From: Bacteroidia bacterium
GTDB taxonomy: Bacteria > Bacteroidota > Bacteroidia > B-17B0 > Aurantibacillaceae
Assembly: GCA_014379485.1 (NCBI GenBank)
Contig: JACMLS010000498.1
Span: 1 to 5,181, forward strand
DNA length: 5,181 bases
Reading direction: 5' to 3'
Every line of letters begins with the position of its first letter. Position 1 is the stretch's first letter. This document shows, piece by piece, positions 1 to 4,380 of the stretch. The position numbers were made by a program, and so were the translations under genes. Under the pieces are notes generated by a model. That model made no database searches, was not told where the DNA came from, and saw only the letters and a program-made list of their open reading frames with translations.

Positions 1-2457
1 AATACAGATATTACAAGGGTTTCAATTAGCCATAATCCTGCAAGCCCTGTTACCCGTCCGCTCAGTTTATTACACCTTGGGTATAATACTGGTGCAGCTT
101 CTTTCAGTGGCGCTTCAACTGACGGATGGCGCTCCTGGATGGATATTGGAACATTTGGTACAAATGGAACGGATAATTTTTATTTTGGTCTTAAACAAGA
201 AAAAGGCGGAGCGTTTTCTACTAATGACAGATGGGATGCTGTAATAAACTGGGGCGATAATGAACCTCAAACTTTTCCTCCGGGCAGCGGCCCAGATAAT
301 CTCCGCTTTATTTTTACGTCAACCACAACCGGAACCGGAACCTCATCCCCAGGCAATTCGCAAGAAGGTGTAGAAGGTATGAGAATGACTCCTGTTTTAA
401 ATCCTTACCAGCTAACTCAAGGTGTAAACGAAACACATTTATTTACAGGTATAGGAGGCGATCCATTTATCAATCAATACACGGGCGGAAATAACCTTCC
501 ACAAAATACGCTCGAGGTAAATTCTTATTTTCCGGGTTCAGCAATTCCAAGTGGCGCGGGCCATACACAAGCACCTGGCTTTGGACTGCCAACAGGTCTT
601 TCGGGTTTAAGGCTTACAGATTTAAGATCTACAAGTATTCCTGAACTAAACCCAGGCAAAGGTGTGCTTGCCTTGAATAGTTTAGGAGATTTGATTTATG
701 TGCCGGCTGATGCTGGATTTGGTAATGTTTGTGGCGGATCTACTAATGCTTTGACAAATAATTGGGAAGTTGTACAAGGCAATTTTGACTTAAATTTTGT
801 TGCAACAAACGGTACGGCCAAATTCGGCAATATAACTTGCGGAACTCCTGCACCTGCCAGAGTTTTTATTAGAAACACTTTCGCTTCTAAAAGTGTTGGG
901 TTATGGGTAGAAAACAGTTATGCACCAGGAGGTGGCACTGCTGGTTATTTTAAAAATACAAATGGTGGTTATGGTGTTGTTGCAATTGCAAACGCTGCAG
1001 CAACAATACCTTTAGCCAATATTGGTGTATATGCCGATGGGCCTAATGTAACAGGGCAATATGCAGGTTATTTTGATGGCGATGTTTTCATAAATAATCC
1101 AACAATTGGCATGGCTGGTTATGTCCAAACTATTAGCGATTCTATTTTTAAAACCGACGTTACGGATATTAATAATGGTTTGCAAAAAATTCTTCAGCTT
1201 AAGCCCAAAGAATATTATTTGGATAGCCTTAATCCTTACAACCTGCATTTTAGTAAAACCAAACAGTATGGCTTTGTGGCACAAAACGTAGAGCAAATAA
1301 TTCCTGAATTGGTTTCTAATGCAATAAAACCAGCAGAGGCTGATTCGGCAGGCAATATTGTATTTCAATCCCTAAACTACAAAACCCTTAATTACGATGG
1401 TATTCTTCCTTTCGCAATTAAAGCCATTCAAGAACAACAACTGCAAATAGAAGAAATAAAGAAAACTCCCAACGCCCCAACATTACTTTTACCAGCAAAT
1501 AACGCAAGCGGAGATTACCACGAGGTAACTCTGACATGGAACTCAGTTTCTTCTGGCCTTGTTTTATATCATGTACAAATTTCAAAAGATTCAACGTTTA
1601 CTATTATTTACAGCGAATCTGATGAGCGCGATACTACTATAAGTTTAGGTCTTGACAGTGCACAATGGTATTGGAGAGTAAAAGCATTAAACAATTTTGG
1701 AAGTGGTGCATGGTCTCAAACTTTTAATTTTACAAATACAGTAAATCAAAAAGACGGTGGCCCAAGAGATTTTCCTCAGAGTACTTTATCTGATATTTCT
1801 TTAAAACAAAACGTTAGCACGCTTAACAATTCATTAGACAAAGTAAAACAACTGCGTGGTGTAGATTACAAATGGAACGCTAACGGATTGGCTTTAATGC
1901 AAGGTGACACAAGCAAACAGATTGGAATGATTGCACAAGAAGTTAAAACCGTGTTTCCGGAAGTGGTTTACGAAGAAGATTCTGTTTTGCATGTAGATTA
2001 TCAGCACCTTGTTCCGGTTTTGGTTGAGGCTGTTAAAGAACTGGCTAAGAAAGATTCATTAAAAAATATTAAAATGAACGATATGCAGGCCCAATTAGAT
2101 TCTATTAAAATGGTAATGTCTGCTTGTTGCTCTAACCAAAACACACGCACAAACACAAACATAACTTTTACAGATGTAGAATTGAGCGATAAAAACATAA
2201 TTGTATTAAATCAAAACGCTCCAAATCCTTTCGCAGAACAAACAACTATTACCTACAACATACCAACAGATTTTTCTTTTGCGCAAATTTTATTTTATGA
2301 TCTTAATGGCAGAATGATTAAAGCGGTTGATATTAAACAAAAAGGCCGCGGCTCTTTAAATGTTTATGCAAACGATCTTTCTAATGGTATTTATAGTTAC
2401 ACGCTTATTATTGATAATAAAATTATTGATACAAAGAAGATGATTAAACAGGATTGA
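1..2457 (+). CDS. Large T9SS-secreted protein with two S74 (intramolecular chaperone) domains, 5'-truncated by the window
   Basis: The frame is open from base 1, so the ATG at 139 is internal and the true start is upstream; 818 residues are visible (numbered here from base 1). Residues 1-240 are Gly/Thr/Asn-rich, with motifs such as LLHLGYNTG and DAVINWGD seen in large Bacteroidota surface proteins. Residues 260-378 hold loosely repeated GLWVENS / AGYFDGDVF segments suggesting a beta-helical or fibre passenger. An S74-type domain starts at Ser379 (SDSIFK, GFVAQNVEQIIPELV, then a helix with AIKAIQEQQLQ). Residues 489-580 look like fibronectin III (TLTWNSV, WYWRVKALN). A second S74-type domain starts at Ser597 (SDISLK, IGMIAQEVKTVFPEVV, VEAVKELAKK), followed by a probable coiled coil to about 707. 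Residues 736-818 form a T9SS type A sorting domain (NAPNPF, FYDLNGR, LSNGIYSY). In phage tailspikes and MYRF, S74 domains trimerise the protein and cleave themselves. A surface fibre or adhesin role is inferred; the ligand is unknown. Confidence 0.9.
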   Translation, partial: NTDITRVSISHNPASPVTRPLSLLHLGYNTGAASFSGASTDGWRSWMDIGTFGTNGTDNFYFGLKQEKGGAFSTNDRWDAVINWGDNEPQTFPPGSGPDNLRFIFTSTTTGTGTSSPGNSQEGVEGMRMTPVLNPYQLTQGVNETHLFTGIGGDPFINQYTGGNNLPQNTLEVNSYFPGSAIPSGAGHTQAPGFGLPTGLSGLRLTDLRSTSIPELNPGKGVLALNSLGDLIYVPADAGFGNVCGGSTNALTNNWEVVQGNFDLNFVATNGTAKFGNITCGTPAPARVFIRNTFASKSVGLWVENSYAPGGGTAGYFKNTNGGYGVVAIANAAATIPLANIGVYADGPNVTGQYAGYFDGDVFINNPTIGMAGYVQTISDSIFKTDVTDINNGLQKILQLKPKEYYLDSLNPYNLHFSKTKQYGFVAQNVEQIIPELVSNAIKPAEADSAGNIVFQSLNYKTLNYDGILPFAIKAIQEQQLQIEEIKKTPNAPTLLLPANNASGDYHEVTLTWNSVSSGLVLYHVQISKDSTFTIIYSESDERDTTISLGLDSAQWYWRVKALNNFGSGAWSQTFNFTNTVNQKDGGPRDFPQSTLSDISLKQNVSTLNNSLDKVKQLRGVDYKWNANGLALMQGDTSKQIGMIAQEVKTVFPEVVYEEDSVLHVDYQHLVPVLVEAVKELAKKDSLKNIKMNDMQAQLDSIKMVMSACCSNQNTRTNTNITFTDVELSDKNIIVLNQNAPNPFAEQTTITYNIPTDFSFAQILFYDLNGRMIKAVDIKQKGRGSLNVYANDLSNGIYSYTLIIDNKIIDTKKMIKQD
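1135..1464 (+). other. First S74-type intramolecular chaperone domain (within the large secreted protein)
   Basis: Residues 379-488 of the visible protein read SDSIFK at the start, then KILQLKPKEYY, YGFVAQNVEQIIPELV, LNYKTLNYDGILPFAIKAI and a Gln/Glu-rich helix. This is the usual order of the S74 family. Ser379 and Lys384 have the same +5 spacing as the Ser-Lys dyad of endosialidase and MYRF chaperone domains. The dyad is visible; cleavage activity is not proven. Confidence 0.82.
1465..1740 (+). other. Fibronectin type III-like domain between the two S74 domains
   Basis: Residues 489-580 begin with a Pro-rich linker (TPNAPTLLLP) and contain LTWNSV, LYHVQISKDSTF, the strand WYWRVKALNNFG and the closing GAWSQTFNFT. 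These are the usual FnIII-like landmarks of Bacteroidota secreted proteins (first-strand Trp, YxVQIS strand, WRVxA strand, W/S-Q end). It probably acts as a spacer or binding module. Confidence 0.75.
1789..2121 (+). other. Second S74-type domain plus trailing coiled coil
   Basis: Residues 597-707 start SDISLKQNV, continue with LRGVDYKWN, the core IGMIAQEVKTVFPEVV, VDYQHLVPVLVEAVKEL and a heptad-like Lys/Asp/Leu helix. Ser597 and Lys602 again match the catalytic pair spacing. The copy is divergent from the first, so this is not a recent tandem duplication. A Cys-Cys pair (residues 709-710) follows the helix. Confidence 0.82.
2206..2454 (+). other. T9SS type A C-terminal sorting domain
   Basis: Residues 736-818 read LNQNAPNPF, TTITYNIP, a FYDLNGRMIKAVD strand, a Gly/Ser turn, LSNGIYSYTLIID and a final Lys-rich strand ending KKMIKQD. 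This pattern is the type A sorting signal that targets proteins through the type IX secretion system, where PorU-type sortases remove it during secretion or attachment. Confidence 0.92.
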
Positions 2458-2462
2458 TAAAT

Positions 2463-2502
2463 AGTTAACGGTTGTTAGTTGTCAGTTAATGGTTGTCAGT
2501 TG
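2463..2502 (+). repeat. Imperfect direct duplication of a 19-mer after the stop codon
   Basis: AGTTAACGGTTGTTAGTTG (2463-2481) is followed two bases later by AGTTAATGGTTGTCAGTTG (2484-2502), identical at 17 of 19 positions. The repeats sit just after the stop of the large secreted-protein gene. Short GTTGTCAGTT-like duplications of this kind resemble intergenic sequence in Bacteroidota; no function is evident. Confidence 0.7.
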
Positions 2503-2554
2503 CAAAATTAATTGATTCGGAATAAATTATTCTGATTCGCGCTCTTTTACTTAT

Positions 2555-2990
2555 AATACACTCCGAATGAGGTTTGGAGCGATTGCAAATCCTTTTTATT
2601 CGTTCCTTATACTATCAAATACGCTTCAGATAATGTTTGGAGCGATTGCAATTATTTTTTATTCGTTCCTTATACTATCAAATACGCTTCAAAGGATGCT
2701 TGGAGTGATTGGAATTTTTTTTATCCGCGTCGGATGATCTTAAATACGTTTCAGGAAACGTTTGGAGCGAGTGCAATTCTTTTTTATTCGTTCCTTATTA
2801 TATTAAATACGCTTCAGATGATGTTTGGAGTGAGTAGAAATTTTTTTATACGCATCTTATGATATTTAATGCGCTCCAACTGATATAAGGAGCGATTGGA
2901 AAATTACTTATTCGTTCTACATAATACCAAACCCGCTTCAGACAAAGTCAGGAGCGATTGAAAAAAAATTTATTCACGCCGTATAACATC
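2555..2990 (+). repeat. Tandem array of about seven 62-63 bp hairpin-containing units
   Basis: Units begin near 2555, 2618, 2681, 2743, 2806, 2868 and 2930, giving spacings of 63, 63, 62, 63, 62 and 62. The shared core is AATACGCTTCAGAT, a variable ATG, TTTGGAGCGATTGCAATT, a T-run and TTATTCGTTCC. Units 2, 4 and 5 are most alike and the array decays at both ends; a degenerate half unit lies at about 2512-2554. In every unit a CGCTTC-like left arm faces a GGAGCG-like right arm with exactly 11 bases between them. The pairing survives divergence by G-U or Watson-Crick pairs: the left arm is CGCTCC in unit 6 and CGTTTC in unit 4, and the right arm is GGAGTG in units 3 and 5. There are no unique spacers, so it is not a CRISPR array. 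Function unknown. Confidence 0.9.
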
Positions 2991-3007
2991 CGGCGCTTTC
3001 TGTTTTT

Positions 3008-3043
3008 TTAATTCGAACTATTTTTTTTGTCCGATCTTTTTTT
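3008..3043 (+). repeat. Left copy of a 36-bp imperfect direct repeat
   Basis: This stretch starts TTAATTCGAACTATTTTTTT and continues with a GTCCGATCT core and a T-run. It matches 3367-3402 at about 31 of 36 positions. The two copies bracket the palindrome-rich segment 3044-3366. Part of the identity is low-complexity T, which lowers the weight of the match. Confidence 0.65.
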
Positions 3044-3122
3044 CACACCAACACAATGTAGTCGTTCTTCAAGAGCCAGTAAAAGAATTTGCTTTAAATA
3101 AGTTTACAAACGTTGGAAAGCA

Positions 3123-3135
3123 CTTTATCATAAAG
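3123..3135. repeat. 13-base perfect palindrome CTTTATCATAAAG
   Basis: CTTTAT and ATAAAG are exact inverted copies around a central C. Dyads of this size can be repressor operators, but it lies more than 400 bases from the next gene and no promoter is evident beside it, so a regulatory role is only a guess. Confidence 0.35.
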
Positions 3136-3175
3136 CATTCTTATAGCATGTTCTTTCTTAGTTAATCTCCGGACC

Positions 3176-3264
3176 GGCCTCATTTTATCTGGTTTTTTTG
3201 CGTGTAGATTTCGGGGCCCCATGAAAGAAGCTTCGACGCAAGGAGGAAAGGATAAAATGCGGCC
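3176..3264 (+). repeat. Long imperfect inverted repeat, possible structured RNA or palindromic element
   Basis: The outer arms GGCCTCATTTTATC (3176-3189) and GATAAAATGCGGCC (3251-3264) are complementary at 13 of 14 positions. Further in, TTGCGT (3198-3203) pairs exactly with ACGCAA (3236-3241), and the T-run at 3193-3199 can pair with the AAGGAGG at 3240-3246 if G-U pairs are allowed, which favours a + strand RNA. The apex contains two 8-base palindromes, GGGGCCCC and GAAGCTTC. The segment is much richer in GC than its surroundings. I see no match to a known RNA family from sequence alone. Confidence 0.6.
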
Positions 3265-3275
3265 TTGCTTTTTTG

Positions 3276-3301
3276 CTACTTTTTCAGCAAGGAAAAAGTG
3301 G
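3276..3301 (+). repeat. Ten-base-pair hairpin, U-rich 5' arm and A-rich 3' arm
   Basis: CTACTTTTTC (3276-3285) pairs with GAAAAAGTGG (3292-3301) through one T-G wobble, with loop AGCAAG. Flanking TTTTTTG and GAGAAAAA can lengthen the stem with a bulge. CCTTGCT (3263-3269) and AGCAAGG (3286-3292) offer a competing stem. The TTGCTACTTTTT...AAAAAGT pattern resembles a recurrent intergenic palindrome of Bacteroidota genomes (from memory, not searched). It lacks a T-run after the stem, so it is not a standard terminator. Confidence 0.55.
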
Positions 3302-3366
3302 GAGAAAAACTCTTTTATAAATTTAAAATTGAAAAAACATTATGAGGGCGAACTATAAAATAGTTA

Positions 3367-3402
3367 TTAATTCAAATTATTTTTTTTGTTCCATCTGTTT
3401 TT
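3367..3402 (+). repeat. Right copy of the 36-bp imperfect direct repeat
   Basis: This copy reads TTAATTCAAATTATTTTTTT, then a GTTCCATCT core and a T-run, matching 3008-3043 at about 31 of 36 positions. Its last bases form the left arm of the hairpin at 3389-3415, an arm the left copy does not complete. Confidence 0.65.
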
Positions 3403-3415
3403 AATACAGATGGAA
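3389..3415 (+). repeat. Perfect 10-bp inverted repeat (hairpin)
   Basis: TTCCATCTGT (3389-3398) and ACAGATGGAA (3406-3415) are exact complements around the loop TTTTAAT. The T-run lies before the stem and not after it, so it is not a canonical terminator on the + strand. On the - strand the stem is followed by A bases, so it is not one there either. It could be a protein-binding dyad or a processed RNA end. Confidence 0.65.
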
Positions 3416-3519
3416 ATTAGCTTAACCAATTTTAACCACAAAAATAAAATATCAGAAAACAAAAATCGTTTTATATAAATGCTAAACTAAAAAACAAAAA
3501 TATGATAACAGATCTACCA

Positions 3520-3563
3520 CATTACATTATAGTTTTTGGCGCGCACTAACTTTTAGTGTAATG
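3520..3563 (+). promoter_or_regulatory. Nested inverted repeats upstream of the 206-aa gene
   Basis: CACTAA (3544-3549) and TTAGTG (3553-3558) form a perfect 6-bp stem with a 3-base loop. An alternative stem pairs CATTACATTA (3520-3529) with TAGTGTAATG (3554-3563), allowing one T-G wobble. The two stems share bases and exclude each other. They lie 75-118 bases before the preferred start, suggesting an operator or a leader structure; this is inference only. Confidence 0.35.
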
Positions 3564-3637
3564 AATTAATGTTTAACCTTCATAAAGTAGTAGTCGTAAA
3601 ACCTTCTTCACTTTATGATACAAAAAAAAAGAAAGCT

Positions 3638-4258
3638 ATGAAAACGAAAACAAAAGCGGTGGTTGGTTTATCTAAACTAACACCAGAAGCAAAGGCCGTT
3701 AAAGCACAATCTATTATTGACAGTATGCAAAGCAGTGGCAATTTTCCGAATGGAGATATGCCCATTGCGTATGCCACTTTACAAACCAGCATTACAGGTT
3801 TTCAAAACTCTATTGTATTGGCAAACAACGGCACATCTGCAGATGTAAGCAATATGCACGAAGAAGAAAAAGTGCTGGTTATGACTTTTAACCTGCTAAA
3901 AGCACATGTAGAAATAGTAAGTAATGCTTTCACTAATCCTGATGCCATAATCTTATCTGCCGGCATGACCATAGCTGTAAACTCTGGCCCAAATTCTATA
4001 ACAGACCTTACACTTGAAGCTTTAGGCCAGGGCACTGTGCAAATACGTGTACCCCGCCATGCCGGCGAAAAAGCGTTTTGTTACCAGTACGCCATAGCCA
4101 GCGATCCTACCAACTGGCAAAACATAAGCTATAGCTCTTTAAGTAAAATAGAATTTACAAACCAAACGCCCGGCGCCACTTTGCATTTCAGATATTCTGC
4201 AATAAGCAAAACAGGCATGGGCTCGTTCAGCGATTCTAAACAACTAATAGTTATCTAA
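3638..4258 (+). CDS. Uncharacterised two-part protein: helical N-terminal half and FnIII-like C-terminal half
   Basis: The product is 206 residues from the ATG at 3638. I prefer this start because it gives a natural MKTKTK opening directly before the folded part. The in-frame ATG at 3569 would add 23 residues of low-complexity, Lys-rich sequence. No Shine-Dalgarno sequence decides it. Residues 13-100 look helical (LTPEAKAVKAQSIIDSM, YATLQTSITGFQNSI, EEEKVLVMTFNLLKAHVEIV). Residues 119-206 resemble an FnIII-like sandwich with VQIRVPR, CYQYAIASDPTNW, LHFRYSAISKTGMGSFSDS and a hydrophobic end. There is no signal peptide, membrane segment or sorting domain, so it is probably cytoplasmic unless exported by another route. 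The overall plan, a helical bundle followed by one FnIII-like unit in about 200 residues, recalls a family of small hypothetical proteins in Bacteroidota. It stands alone, with a terminator right after the stop codon. No molecular function can be assigned. Confidence 0.87.
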   Translation: MKTKTKAVVGLSKLTPEAKAVKAQSIIDSMQSSGNFPNGDMPIAYATLQTSITGFQNSIVLANNGTSADVSNMHEEEKVLVMTFNLLKAHVEIVSNAFTNPDAIILSAGMTIAVNSGPNSITDLTLEALGQGTVQIRVPRHAGEKAFCYQYAIASDPTNWQNISYSSLSKIEFTNQTPGATLHFRYSAISKTGMGSFSDSKQLIVI

Positions 4259-4270
4259 AACAAATCAGTA

Positions 4271-4306
4271 AAAAAAATCACGCCTGAAAATTGGCGTGAT
4301 TTTTTT
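4271..4306 (+). terminator. Perfect bidirectional intrinsic terminator
   Basis: A run of seven A plus TCACGCC (4271-4284) is exactly complementary to GGCGTGA plus seven T (4293-4306), giving 14 base pairs around the loop TGAAAATT. It begins 13 bases after the stop codon of the 206-aa gene. The A-run on the other side makes it work equally for - strand transcription, so it insulates the neighbouring genes. Confidence 0.93.
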
Positions 4307-4325
4307 AGAATTTTATTCTTGAGTG

Positions 4326-4357
4326 TTTGATTCTCACAAGTTTGTTTTGTAGATTTA
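4326..4357 (+). promoter_or_regulatory. Candidate Bacteroidota-type promoter for the ELWxxDGT-repeat gene
   Basis: TTTG at 4326-4329 and TAGATTTA at 4350-4357 are 20 bases apart. They fit the Bacteroidota sigma factor pattern TTTG ... TAnnTTTG with one mismatch in the last base. Transcription would start a few bases further on, leaving a leader of roughly 15-20 bases before the ATG at 4381. The leader is A-rich and has no Shine-Dalgarno sequence. Confidence 0.5.
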
Positions 4358-4380
4358 CTAAAGTAACAAAAAACTAAAGT

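Larger units (their letters stand above)
2458..3637 (+). other. Long intergenic region without a supported gene
   Basis: Apart from the repeats and hairpins listed separately, I see no protein-coding gene here on either strand. Poly-T runs and frequent stops dominate. No canonical stem-plus-T-run terminator follows the large secreted-protein gene. No clean TAnnTTTG promoter stands before the next gene; the closest is TAGTTTTTG at 3530-3538, which has one T too many. The array, long inverted repeat and hairpins mean the region could encode one or more noncoding RNAs, but no tRNA, rRNA or riboswitch is recognisable. Confidence 0.6.

Noticed and set aside
139..141. ATG as the start of the large secreted protein
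   Set aside because: The same frame is open back to base 1 and encodes family-like sequence (LLHLGYNTG, WRSWMDIG) across the ATG, so the start lies upstream of the window. No signal peptide follows this ATG.
1012..1368. 118-codon minus-strand ORF
   Set aside because: It lies fully inside the S74 coding region on the opposite strand, has odd composition rich in Cys, Ile and aromatic residues, and shows no domain. It is a shadow of the real frame.
2001..2198. 65-codon minus-strand ORF
   Set aside because: It is antisense to the second S74 coiled coil and linker. The real frame there has clear family motifs.
2514..2530. Terminator for the large secreted-protein gene (GAATAAATTATTC dyad)
   Set aside because: The dyad is AT-only with almost no loop and is not followed by a T-run, so it would make a very weak terminator.
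2555..2990. CRISPR array
   Set aside because: The period is regular, but the whole unit is repeated with gradual divergence. There are no short exact repeats separated by unique spacers, and no cas gene is present.
3221..3358. 45-codon ORF beginning MKEASTQGGK
   Set aside because: It lies across the long inverted repeat and the U/A hairpin, so its codons are explained by palindromic DNA. It has no recognisable domain, and similar short ORFs arise by chance over such elements.
3342..3404. 20-codon ORF MRANYKIV...
   Set aside because: It is very short, runs through the poly-T direct repeat and has no start signal or family resemblance.
3802..4035. 77-codon minus-strand ORF
   Set aside because: It is antisense to the 206-aa gene, with no domain and no start context.
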